A stretch of 6,079 bases of DNA from Dehalococcoides sp. (lineage in GTDB: Bacteria; Chloroflexota; Dehalococcoidia; Dehalococcoidales; RBG-16-60-22). The DNA is taken from contig DAOUZD010000049.1 of assembly GCA_030665795.1 (NCBI GenBank), positions 1-6,079 on the forward strand, given 5' to 3'. Positions 1 through 5,970 of the stretch are shown in pieces. Positions within the stretch are counted from its first letter, which is position 1. Every line of letters starts with the position of its first letter. The position numbers and the translations under genes are program-made. Below the pieces are notes generated by a model. It did no database searches. It had not been told where the DNA came from and saw nothing but the letters and a program-made list of their open reading frames with translations.

Positions 1-1626
1 GAAAATAAGCAGCAGCGCCAGCCAGGCAGTAGCCTCTGCCGGTTTCTGCCTCCACCCGAAGCTACCCTGGATTATCGGGGAGACCATGGCTAGGGCAAGG
101 CCGATAAGCGCCAGGTTAAGGGTATAGATGGCTACCGCCATTAAGAGCAGGGCAAGGATAATCGAGGTTGATACCATCGCCTTGCTGTTCGGGTTCAAGC
201 GGGCAATTCTTTGTCTGAATCCCAGCCGCTGACTACCCTTCTCCTTGACTTTGGCTCCGGTAACGATAAAATGGGCTCTCCGCGCCAGAATGAAAGCCAG
301 TATGGCGATAGTGGTGTGCAGGTGAAACGAAACATAGGCACCGGTCACCTGACTCAGGTGTCGGCATAACCTGATGGGAGTGCGGTACCGGCTGACCACC
401 ACCCGGGCTAACGAGCTCGCTGCCGCCAGCCAGCCGACCGCTACCAGCCCCCAGGCAGTGGTCGTCATGGCGCCGACGGAGACAAAGGAAATGGCCAGCA
501 AAAGCAATAAATAAGGCAGAAACAGGGAGGTGGCCGTCCTCCTCAGAGTATGGGTAATAATGTCCCACTTTTCCGCAAAAGAAGCGGAGGCAGACTTAAT
601 AAAGGGCACCGTATGCTGGGCGAAGGTCTCGGTATCGGCCATAGTCATGCGGTAGGTGCGTTTTCTCATTTGCCCCAGGTTCTCGGGGACGCCTTCACTA
701 CAGACAATGTCCTCGGCGAAAAATCCGGTGTATCCGGCATGGCGCATGGCGATAGTAAAAGCAACATCCTCAGCCACAACCTCAGGGAAGCCGTCTGCCT
801 TGGCGTAGGCTTCAGTGCGAACCAGTACCCCGTGCCCCAACATGAGCGGGAACCCGTAGTGATTCCGGGGAACATTGTTATGCTCCCAGCGGATTAAAGT
901 TTCGGCGAGGAATTGTTCCGTAAACGCATTTCTGGTGCTGGAACCACTATCGTGGCTTGCCTGGACAAATCCAATCCGTTCATCCTGCTGGATGTAAAAA
1001 GAGGCCTTCTTCAGAAAGTCCTTGGCCAGTATCCCATCAGCGTCACAAAGAGCAAAGAATTCGTAGCCCTTAGCCGGACCAGCTAAAGCCAAATTAAGGC
1101 TGCGTGCCTTAAACCCCTCCAGTTTTTCCCGCCGGAAAATCGTGGTCCTTTGCGGAAATTCCTTGTGGAACGCTTCCACCTGTTCCCTTCCCCGTTGACC
1201 CTGACTCACATCGATAATGAAGACATGATAGTTGGGATAATCTTGATTGAGGCAACTTAAGGCAGCCTCATGCCGAAAATCGTCTACCGTGGTATAAAGG
1301 AGAGCGATACGGGGAAAGTTTTCTCGGCTCTCCTCCCCCTTCACTGCTCCGGGCTTTATCTTACCTATCCGCCGGAAGAATACCAGCCCGTAATGGTAGA
1401 GGGCATAGAACCAAAAAATGGCGAGACAGATTGCCGCCAGCACCACTAAAATCCAGAGAAGGACAGATTTCGGCAGACCATAGGTGAAAGCAGCATTTAA
1501 CGCCAGCAAGACTGAGGAAACGAACCAGACCACCAGAATTATTAAATACATTGTGTTTCTCTTGGAGATTAGGTCAGGCACTTGACTTGCTTTTTCATTT
1601 CGTTTCGGCTGTTGAGTGTTCTTCAT
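1..1626 (-). CDS. Membrane family-2 glycosyltransferase, partial (C-terminus outside window)
   Basis: The minus-strand frame opens with ATG at 1626 and stays open to base 1, giving 542 codons with no stop, so the C-terminus is missing. After a basic N-terminus come two membrane segments (about residues 26-46 and 54-77), then a cytosolic GT-A domain (about 105-330), then further hydrophobic segments (about 366-384, 391-411, 430-448, 482-520 and 533 onward). This is the layout of cellulose-synthase-like processive GT2 enzymes. Visible GT2 motifs are IIDVS (137-141), KARSLNLAL (173-181), the DxD motif CDADG (194-198; D195 and D197), GHGVLVR (264-270) and the probable catalytic base in AEDVAF (285-290). 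The QxxRW motif expected near 323-327 reads RTYRM. The enzyme should transfer a sugar from a nucleotide sugar at the inner membrane. Substrate and product cannot be told from sequence. A GGGGGAGG ribosome site lies 7 nt upstream of the ATG. The family call is firm. Confidence 0.9.
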   Translation of the reverse strand, partial: MKNTQQPKRNEKASQVPDLISKRNTMYLIILVVWFVSSVLLALNAAFTYGLPKSVLLWILVVLAAICLAIFWFYALYHYGLVFFRRIGKIKPGAVKGEESRENFPRIALLYTTVDDFRHEAALSCLNQDYPNYHVFIIDVSQGQRGREQVEAFHKEFPQRTTIFRREKLEGFKARSLNLALAGPAKGYEFFALCDADGILAKDFLKKASFYIQQDERIGFVQASHDSGSSTRNAFTEQFLAETLIRWEHNNVPRNHYGFPLMLGHGVLVRTEAYAKADGFPEVVAEDVAFTIAMRHAGYTGFFAEDIVCSEGVPENLGQMRKRTYRMTMADTETFAQHTVPFIKSASASFAEKWDIITHTLRRTATSLFLPYLLLLLAISFVSVGAMTTTAWGLVAVGWLAAASSLARVVVSRYRTPIRLCRHLSQVTGAYVSFHLHTTIAILAFILARRAHFIVTGAKVKEKGSQRLGFRQRIARLNPNSKAMVSTSIILALLLMAVAIYTLNLALIGLALAMVSPIIQGSFGWRQKPAEATAWLALLLIF

Positions 1627-1664
1627 AAACTCGCCTCCCCCATAAAAAGCTCTTTTGAGGGGTG

Positions 1665-1693
1665 ATTATAACAGATAGGCGCCACTTTAGCAA
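1665..1693 (-). promoter_or_regulatory. Promoter for the glycosyltransferase gene
   Basis: Reading the minus strand, TTGCTA (1693-1688) and a perfect TATAAT (1670-1665) are separated by 17 nt. TG one base before the -10 makes it an extended -10 (TGTTATAAT). The predicted transcript starts near 1658, giving a leader of about 30 nt. This is a strong housekeeping-sigma promoter by sequence, in the right place for the gene that starts at 1626. Confidence 0.72.
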
Positions 1694-1735
1694 GGAAAAA
1701 CTCACTATTCAATTTGGAGAAGTCGAGGAAAAACT
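1693..1735. repeat. Perfect 10-nt direct repeat between the divergent promoters, possible operator
   Basis: AGGAAAAACT occurs at 1693-1702 and again at 1726-1735, 33 bp apart start to start, or about three helical turns. The first copy abuts the -35 of the leftward promoter. The second ends 8 bp before the -35 of the rightward promoter. That placement would suit a regulator acting on both genes, but the repeat itself is the only evidence and A-rich words recur easily. Confidence 0.4.
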
Positions 1736-1743
1736 TTAACCGA

Positions 1744-1772
1744 TTGACACTTCTCCCCAGTCAAGTTATGCT
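1744..1772 (+). promoter_or_regulatory. Promoter for otsB
   Basis: A perfect TTGACA (1744-1749) is followed after 17 nt by TATGCT (1767-1772), which matches TATAAT at four of six positions. Transcription would start near 1779, leaving a short leader of about 24 nt. The leader contains AGGTGG (1790-1795), 7 nt before the ATG at 1803. Confidence 0.7.
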
Positions 1773-1802
1773 AAATAATTAATAAAGCGAGGTGGAACTC
1801 AA

Positions 1803-2615
1803 ATGAATTACCTATTTTCCAATCTGGAGCAAGTGAAAAAAGTGGTGCTTACCCAGCCTTTTGGTCTAATTTTCGATGTCGATGGCACCATTGCGGAGAT
1901 TGCTCCCACTGCCGAGGCAGTGAAAGTTTATCCTGGCATCAAAAAACACCTGAGGTCTTTAGTCAAGCGTCTGCCTCTGGTATCTGCTATCTCCGGGAGA
2001 TTAATCAAGGTATTGAGACAGTTGGTGGGGGTAGACGGGGTGGTCTATAATGGCAATCACGGCCTGGAACGGTGGGTTAAGGGGAAAGTCGAAGTTAGGC
2101 CGGAAGTGCAAGCCTATGTATCAAAAATTGCTGACGCCATCAAGGAGTTGGACCCAATTCTCCAACCTTTAGGGGTGAAGTTTGAGGATAAAGGTGCCGG
2201 TCTTGTTTTCCATTACCGGACATTGCCGAATCGGGACGAGGTGAGGGAAACCATCTTGAGAGAAATAAGTCGTTCCCCCGCGGCGCAGCCATTTAATATT
2301 GATAAGGCCAGAACCGTTATCGAACTCCGCCCTCCGCTTGACATAAGCAAGGGGTCCGTGGTGAGGGACCTTATCGAAAGTTATCATCTTAAGTCTGCGG
2401 TCTATATGGGAGATGACGTGGCTGATATCGATGCCTTTGATACTATACGTACTTTATCGCACCGTGCCGGATTCCAGGGTTTGGCGCTTGGGGTAGTCGG
2501 AAAAGAAACACCACCCGGGGTTGCCGAAAGAGCCGATTTACTCCTCAGAGGGGTGAGCGAGGTAGAGGCTTTTCTAGGCTGGCTGGACGAAATCCTGCCC
2601 CCTGAATCAGGCTAG
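1803..2615 (+). CDS. otsB: Trehalose-6-phosphate phosphatase (HAD superfamily)
   Basis: This 270-aa protein is full length for bacterial OtsB. It should remove phosphate from trehalose-6-phosphate to give trehalose, in the cytoplasm. HAD motif I is FDVDGT (24-29), with D25 as predicted nucleophile and D27 as acid/base. Motif II is the SGR region (S64-R66). The family-typical GNHGLE is at 84-89, VIELRPP at 172-178, the motif III lysine is K183 in SKGS, and motif IV is MGDDVADID (202-210) with D204 and D205 for magnesium. The ATG at 1803 follows AGGTGG with 7 nt spacing. It is divergent from the glycosyltransferase and convergent with galT, with 44 bp between their stop codons. No trehalose-6-phosphate synthase is in the window, so the native substrate could be a related sugar phosphate, though the motifs fit OtsB well. 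Confidence 0.9.
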   Translation: MNYLFSNLEQVKKVVLTQPFGLIFDVDGTIAEIAPTAEAVKVYPGIKKHLRSLVKRLPLVSAISGRLIKVLRQLVGVDGVVYNGNHGLERWVKGKVEVRPEVQAYVSKIADAIKELDPILQPLGVKFEDKGAGLVFHYRTLPNRDEVRETILREISRSPAAQPFNIDKARTVIELRPPLDISKGSVVRDLIESYHLKSAVYMGDDVADIDAFDTIRTLSHRAGFQGLALGVVGKETPPGVAERADLLLRGVSEVEAFLGWLDEILPPESG

Positions 2616-2626
2616 TTTGGAGACTA

Positions 2627-2645
2627 CCGCTGAACATTCTGGCGG
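2627..2645. other. Weak hairpin between convergent otsB and galT
   Basis: In the 44-bp gap between the two stop codons, CCGC (2627-2630) can pair with GCGG (2642-2645). On the plus-strand RNA two G-U pairs extend the stem. No T-run follows on either strand, so it is not a convincing intrinsic terminator. No better terminator was found for either gene. Confidence 0.25.
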
Positions 2646-2659
2646 AACTATCAGGTTAG

Positions 2660-3706
2660 CTAAGCTCCCGGCTGAAGAGAGACCCTTCCTTCCTTGAGGG
2701 GTCCTTTGAAACAATCTCTCATAAGACTCGCCGTATCTTCTGGCAGTGCCGTATTGATATAGATACCGGAACCCATTTCAAAGCCAGCAATAGTAGTCAG
2801 CCTCGGTATTATCCTGATGTGCCAGTGGTAATACGGGTCTTCTTCATCCTCGGTAATCGTACTATCAATCACAAGGTTGAAGGCGGGATTATCCAGCCGC
2901 TGATATAAACAGAAGAGAGTATCCTTGATTACCCGGGCCAGGTCGGCAAGGTACATATCTGGAAATAGGCCAAAGGAAGCGCAATGCATTTTAGGAATAA
3001 TCCAGGTCTCGTAGGGGGCGCGAGAGGCGTAAGGATGGAGAACAATAAATTGCTCGTTCTGGACAACGATTCTCTCTGCCTTCTCCAGCTCCTGAGCAAG
3101 CAAATCGCAGTAAAGGCATCTGCCCATATCGACATAGTACCCGTGGGCGATATCAAACTCTCGGTGGTAGTAAGGCGCCACGATGGGCGTAGCCACTAAT
3201 TGGGAGTGAGGGTGTACCAGAGATGTCCCTGACGCCCAGCCATGATTTTTAAAAATGGTAATGAATTTGATATGCGCATTTTTCTTCAAGGCGTTGTACC
3301 TCTCCTGGTAGGCTATCAGTACTTTTTCCACCTGCTCATAGGTCATCAATGCCATGGGGGTATTATGGGATGGGGTTTCGATGATTACTTCGTGCGCCCC
3401 GATACCAGCCCTTTTGCGGAAAAGGCGTTCCTCTTCTATCATCGTGCCATCTCCGCCGGGCTCTAGCGCCGCGAACCGGTTGGGTACCACCCTTACCTCC
3501 CAGGCTGAGCCTTGGTCCGATACGGGGAGCCTGAAGACTGCATCCGGTGTCTGGCCTTCGTTGCCTGGACAGAAGGGACAGGTCGGGTCCCAACTGGGTA
3601 GCTCTTCAGCACGCCTCATTTTAGGCTTTTGCTGAGGTCGCTTGGCCCTCTCCGGAGCCAGTATCACCCATGCTTTGGTGGTAGGGTCTTGTCTCAGTTC
3701 TGACAT
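2660..3706 (-). CDS. galT: GalT-family hexose-1-phosphate nucleotidyltransferase
   Basis: This 348-aa protein is full length for GalT of the HIT superfamily, which moves a nucleoside monophosphate between hexose-1-phosphates through a nucleotidyl-histidine intermediate. The active-site motif HPHSQ is at 165-169, with H167 as predicted nucleophile. The first zinc site is C43 and C46 (in CPFCPGN), H114 and H165. A second pair, C197 and C200 (CLYC), with H241 and H296 looks like a second zinc site, as I recall for the plant GalT-like ADP-glucose phosphorylase. FKNHGWASGTSL (152-163) and HWHIRIIPR (294-302) are also typical. The ATG at 3706 has GGAGG 11 nt upstream, a rather long spacing. It lies 56 bp downstream of glgC on the same strand, so the two are probably co-transcribed. 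No galK or galE is nearby, so uridylyl transfer to galactose-1-phosphate is the family default and not proven. Confidence 0.87.
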   Translation of the reverse strand: MSELRQDPTTKAWVILAPERAKRPQQKPKMRRAEELPSWDPTCPFCPGNEGQTPDAVFRLPVSDQGSAWEVRVVPNRFAALEPGGDGTMIEEERLFRKRAGIGAHEVIIETPSHNTPMALMTYEQVEKVLIAYQERYNALKKNAHIKFITIFKNHGWASGTSLVHPHSQLVATPIVAPYYHREFDIAHGYYVDMGRCLYCDLLAQELEKAERIVVQNEQFIVLHPYASRAPYETWIIPKMHCASFGLFPDMYLADLARVIKDTLFCLYQRLDNPAFNLVIDSTITEDEEDPYYHWHIRIIPRLTTIAGFEMGSGIYINTALPEDTASLMRDCFKGPLKEGRVSLQPGA

Positions 3707-3726
3707 CTTGTCTTCATCCTCCAGCT

Positions 3727-3762
3727 TGTCCTAAAGTAACAAGACGGCTCCTGGTAAAGCCG
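3727..3762 (-). other. Intercistronic hairpin abutting the glgC stop codon
   Basis: On the minus-strand transcript CGGCT (3762-3758) and AGCCG (3749-3745) form a perfect 5-bp stem with an 8-nt loop, beginning at the base right after the glgC TAG. The 12 bases that follow are T-rich (TCTTGTTACTTT) but not a clean T-run. It could be a leaky terminator or an mRNA-stability hairpin that lowers galT expression relative to glgC. Confidence 0.4.
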
Positions 3763-5052
3763 CTATTCCTTGCGGGCAGGGCGATGCCGCTTTGCTTTAA
3801 TTGTTTCGCCACTTGGGACTACAGACCCGCGGAAATCCTTCTCCACAACGTTACCGGCGATGGCACAATTACGGCCTATTTTAACCCCTTCCGGAATTTT
3901 AGCCCCCTTACCGACAATGGTTATGCCGGAGTTCAGCACTTTAGGTTCTTCACGGTTAACCTGGAAATCATCGCTGAAGCCAATGTAACAGCCCGCTTCG
4001 ACTACCACCTCCTTGTCCAGGATGGAGTAATCAACGACGCTTTCCCGGCCAATGACTGTATCATTCATAATAACTGAGTACTTAACGACGGCATTTCCCG
4101 CCACCCTTACTCCCGGGGAGAGAACCGAGTTCTCGACACGGCCCTCAATAACACAACCGTGAGATATCATACTATTTAAAACATCACCTCGCTGAGAAAC
4201 GATAGCCGGTGCTCTTTTTTCTTCTTCCTGGGTACGGATAGGCCAATCAGCACTGAAGGTGATGGATGAGGGCATATCGAGTAACCTCATGTTAGCCTGC
4301 CAATAGCTGCGCACACTGCCGACATCACGCCAGTATCCCTCAAAATTATAGGCGAAAAGCCGGCAATTACCCACCAGTTGGGGAAAGACATTCCGGCCAA
4401 AATCATGCTTCGAGGACCTGCGTTGGGTGTCTTCCTCTAACAGTCGGCGCAGGATATCTTTTTGGAAGAGGTAAACGCCCATGGAGACAAGGTCGCTCTT
4501 TGGCTCTTTAACTTTTTCCTGGAAGCCGGTCACTTGACCTCCTTCATCCACGGTTACCGTGCCAAACTCCGACAATAATTCCCTAGGCAGGCGAGTCACC
4601 GCCAGGGTAACATCCGCCTGGTTCTTTTCATGAAATCTACCCATATCAGAGTAGTCCATTTTGTAGACATGGTCGCCGCTGAGGATTAGCACTAGTCCGA
4701 CATCCTGCTCATCAATATACTGGAAGTTTTGATACACCGCATCGGCGGTTCCCTTATACCAGTCACGGCCTTCTTCGCGCGCCAGATAAGGGTGCAGTAA
4801 CTGTATTTTGCTATCCGGCCCGGCTAAGCCCCACGCCATCCCGATGCCGATGTGGTCAGTGAGAGAGCGGGGCTGATACTGGGTCAGGACAGCCACATTG
4901 TAAATCCCAGAATTGACGCAGTTACTCAGGCTAAAATCTATAATACGGTACTTACCCGCGAAAGGAATCGCCGGTTTGGTCCGCTCTAGAGCCAATATCC
5001 CTAGCCGTTCGCCTTGGCCACCGGCCAAGATAATAGCCGCGACACTTTCCAT
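3763..5052 (-). CDS. glgC: Glucose-1-phosphate adenylyltransferase (ADP-glucose pyrophosphorylase)
   Basis: GlgC makes ADP-glucose and pyrophosphate from ATP and glucose-1-phosphate, the committed step of bacterial glycogen synthesis. The 429 residues fit the family. An N-terminal nucleotidyltransferase fold carries LAGGQGERL (9-17), [15 protein letters not shown] (26-40), WYKGTADAV (98-106), SGDH (125-128), GFQEK (176-180) and YWRDVG (240-245). The C-terminal third is a left-handed beta-helix with hexapeptide-like repeats (about 285-415). The strand-loop after RL reads [10 protein letters not shown], where enterobacterial enzymes have a PLT-type sequence; this is the form I recall from Chloroflexota. 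The start is set at the ATG at 5052. An in-frame GTG at 5064 would add four residues but lies inside the ribosome site. It is the first gene of an apparent glgC-galT operon. The family call is very secure; allosteric control cannot be judged. Confidence 0.95.
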   Translation of the reverse strand: MESVAAIILAGGQGERLGILALERTKPAIPFAGKYRIIDFSLSNCVNSGIYNVAVLTQYQPRSLTDHIGIGMAWGLAGPDSKIQLLHPYLAREEGRDWYKGTADAVYQNFQYIDEQDVGLVLILSGDHVYKMDYSDMGRFHEKNQADVTLAVTRLPRELLSEFGTVTVDEGGQVTGFQEKVKEPKSDLVSMGVYLFQKDILRRLLEEDTQRRSSKHDFGRNVFPQLVGNCRLFAYNFEGYWRDVGSVRSYWQANMRLLDMPSSITFSADWPIRTQEEEKRAPAIVSQRGDVLNSMISHGCVIEGRVENSVLSPGVRVAGNAVVKYSVIMNDTVIGRESVVDYSILDKEVVVEAGCYIGFSDDFQVNREEPKVLNSGITIVGKGAKIPEGVKIGRNCAIAGNVVEKDFRGSVVPSGETIKAKRHRPARKE

Positions 5053-5060
5053 CGTAATCA

Positions 5061-5070
5061 CCACCTCCCC
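5061..5070 (-). promoter_or_regulatory. Ribosome binding site that decides the glgC start
   Basis: The minus strand reads GGGGAGGTGG from 5070 to 5061. AGGTGG ends 8 nt before the ATG at 5052, a normal spacing. The in-frame GTG at 5064 overlaps this site and so could not use it as a start. The 429-residue form is therefore preferred over the 433-residue one. Confidence 0.75.
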
Positions 5071-5172
5071 CGCGTTTTCTAGATAATGTACTCATTGCCC
5101 GCAAATGCATATTACTAGTGACTACTTTATCCGTCGGGCTATGCTTATTTATTTTATTGAATCCGCTCGTCC

Positions 5173-5202
5173 ATATTACATCTGTTTTGCGCAATATGTC
5201 AA
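5173..5202 (-). promoter_or_regulatory. Probable promoter of the glgC-galT operon
   Basis: On the minus strand a perfect TTGACA (5202-5197) is followed after 18 nt by TAATAT (5178-5173), which matches the -10 consensus at four of six positions. Transcription would start near 5166, giving a leader of about 114 nt before the glgC ATG. Confidence 0.6.
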
Positions 5203-5237
5203 ATGCACTCTTACCGGAGGCTAAAATTTGGCAGGTC

Positions 5238-5286
5238 GGAGCTGGTTTTTAGAATCTAAAAAGGAACCGAGGTTTAACTCAGCTCC
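5238..5286. repeat. Nested inverted repeats, possible structured element or operator
   Basis: GGAGCTG (5238-5244) and CAGCTCC (5280-5286) are perfect inverted copies that enclose the 17-nt palindrome TTTTTAGAATCTAAAAA (5246-5262), made of 8-bp arms around one central base. A smaller AACC/GGTT pair (5265-5268 and 5271-5274) lies in the remaining part. As RNA this could fold as an outer stem with one or two inner hairpins. As DNA the palindrome could bind a dimeric regulator. It lies 35 bp upstream of the glgC -35 box. No T-run follows on either strand, so a terminator is unlikely. Confidence 0.45.
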
Positions 5287-5363
5287 TTTCCCCTCAAAAA
5301 TCACTGAAGGTAAGGCTGGCTCCAAAATAGAGATGAACCTTTGGCCAGGGCTGTATTATCTGC

Positions 5364-5392
5364 TTGTCTATCTGGTGTCCATGCGGTAACAT
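5364..5392 (+). promoter_or_regulatory. Weak promoter candidate for the plus-strand small genes
   Basis: TTGTCT (5364-5369) and TAACAT (5387-5392) lie 17 nt apart, each matching the housekeeping consensus at four of six positions. A start near 5399 would leave a leader of about 80 nt before the GTG at 5480. It is the best candidate in this interval, but matches this good also arise by chance. Confidence 0.35.
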
Positions 5393-5479
5393 ATAAACAA
5401 GGCCAGGATTAAGTGCCCAAATTAATTATCCCCGTTAACATAGCCACCGCAGTTAGGAGGCCTCGAAGAGGAGAATCAA

Positions 5480-5749
5480 GTGGGCATAGGTAAACTCTAC
5501 AAGCTTAGTGATAGCCAATTTGTAGCGAATGTTGACTACATGTTGTTCCATGACCCGGCAGCAACAAACTGGTGGGGAGAGCTCACTCTCATTGATTATA
5601 CCCGTCTTAGCGAGGGTGACCTGTTTATAATTGAATTAGAGGATAGGCGTAAAAGCAGATGTCACCTTAAAAAGAGGATTAACCGGGCAGTGAGCGGAAT
5701 TCCACCCCGCTATATATATCACGTTACTGGCTTCGGCCCGATCGAATAG
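5480..5749 (+). CDS. Small uncharacterised protein (89 aa)
   Basis: I do not recognise this protein. The frame starts at GTG, with AGGAG (5469-5473) 6 nt upstream and a second purine-rich AGGAGG at 5455-5460. No in-frame start exists between this GTG and the upstream stop at 5441, so the start is well determined. It is soluble-looking, without signal peptide or membrane segment. The first half has alternating hydrophobic and polar residues, suggesting beta strands, with a WWGEL patch (31-35). The middle GDLFIIELED (46-55) looks like two strands and a turn. It is followed by a strongly basic stretch (56-69; eight K/R) and IPPRYIYHVTGFG (74-86). Acidic and basic residues nearly balance overall. 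The basic stretch might touch nucleic acid, but that is a guess. Good ribosome-site context and clean codons support a real gene. It precedes desulforedoxin by 77 bp on the same strand. Confidence 0.72.
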   Translation: MGIGKLYKLSDSQFVANVDYMLFHDPAATNWWGELTLIDYTRLSEGDLFIIELEDRRKSRCHLKKRINRAVSGIPPRYIYHVTGFGPIE

Positions 5750-5750
5750 T

Positions 5751-5789
5751 AAACAAAAACCCAGGGCTTTTGAGGTATAAACCCTTGGG
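5751..5789 (-). terminator. Terminator-like hairpin oriented for minus-strand transcription
   Basis: CCCAGGG (5760-5766) pairs with CCCTTGGG (5782-5789), leaving one bulged base and a 15-nt loop. Read on the minus strand the stem is followed at once by TTTTTGTTT (5759-5751), the usual form of a rho-independent terminator. On the plus strand no T-run follows. No minus-strand gene was found to its right in the window, so it may stop antisense transcription, or act only as a stem after the 89-aa gene, whose stop codon is at 5747. Confidence 0.5.
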
Positions 5790-5811
5790 CGCGTGGAATG
5801 TAGTTACGATT

Positions 5812-5819
5812 AAGGAGGT
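5812..5819 (+). promoter_or_regulatory. Consensus ribosome binding site for desulforedoxin
   Basis: AAGGAGGT lies 7 nt before the ATG at 5827. It is a near-perfect complement to the 16S rRNA 3' end and the strongest ribosome site in the window. It is the main reason for trusting so short a gene. Confidence 0.8.
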
Positions 5820-5826
5820 TTAAAGC

Positions 5827-5949
5827 ATGGCGGTAGAGGCGGTTGGTGAAAAATACCGGTGCAACATCTGTGGTAATGAGGTGGTAGTTACGGCAGTTGG
5901 TGGGGGTACTCTTGTCTGCTGTGGCGAGGACATGGAGAAAATCGAATAG
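5827..5949 (+). CDS. Desulforedoxin (stand-alone, 40 aa)
   Basis: The 40-residue product contains [12 protein letters not shown] (10-21) and [12 protein letters not shown] (25-36). The four cysteines C12, C15, C31 and C32 form the CxxC plus CC pattern of desulforedoxin, a small protein that binds one iron through four cysteines and usually forms a dimer. The Desulfovibrio gigas protein is of similar size and, as I recall, shares the [12 protein letters not shown] core. The same module forms the N-terminal domain of desulfoferrodoxin, a superoxide reductase. Here a TAG at 5947 ends the gene, and no catalytic neelaredoxin-like domain follows in the window. The likely role is one-electron transfer in the cytoplasm, perhaps in oxidative-stress defence, but the partner is unknown. 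A consensus ribosome site precedes the ATG. The gene sits between the 89-aa gene and a gamma-glutamylcyclotransferase-like gene, all on the plus strand. Confidence 0.88.
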   Translation: MAVEAVGEKYRCNICGNEVVVTAVGGGTLVCCGEDMEKIE

Positions 5950-5970
5950 ATATAGATAAAGAGCGGACTG

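Larger units (their letters stand above)
5053..5479. other. Gene-free 427-bp intergenic region upstream of glgC and the 89-aa gene
   Basis: No coding sequence with a supported start was found on either strand. The region holds the likely glgC promoter (5173-5202) and a minus-strand leader of about 114 nt, a nested inverted repeat (5238-5286), and a weak plus-strand promoter candidate (5364-5392). The glgC leader contains GCCCG and CGGGC capable of long-range pairing, but I could not match it to a known riboswitch class. The only short plus-strand ORF seen, 18 codons from 5333, lacks a ribosome site. Confidence 0.6.

Noticed and set aside
5053..5064. In-frame GTG start at 5064 for glgC, adding four residues
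   Set aside because: The GTG lies within the purine-rich ribosome site that serves the ATG at 5052 and has no site of its own.
5053..5166. Riboswitch in the glgC leader
   Set aside because: A GCCCG/CGGGC pairing is possible, but the leader shows no conserved core of any riboswitch class I know.
4952..5194. 80-codon minus-strand frame overlapping the start of glgC
   Set aside because: It lies mostly across the glgC promoter, leader and N-terminus in another frame and has no recognisable product.
5259..5290. T-box-like sequence GGAACCGAG followed by possible AAAGG/CCTTT pairing
   Set aside because: It differs from the GGNACCGCG core, lacks the preceding GGGU, has no clear specifier stem or terminator, and is not followed by an amino-acid-related gene.
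5333..5389. Short plus-strand ORF of 18 codons with a hydrophobic product
   Set aside because: It has no ribosome binding site at suitable distance and is short enough to arise by chance.
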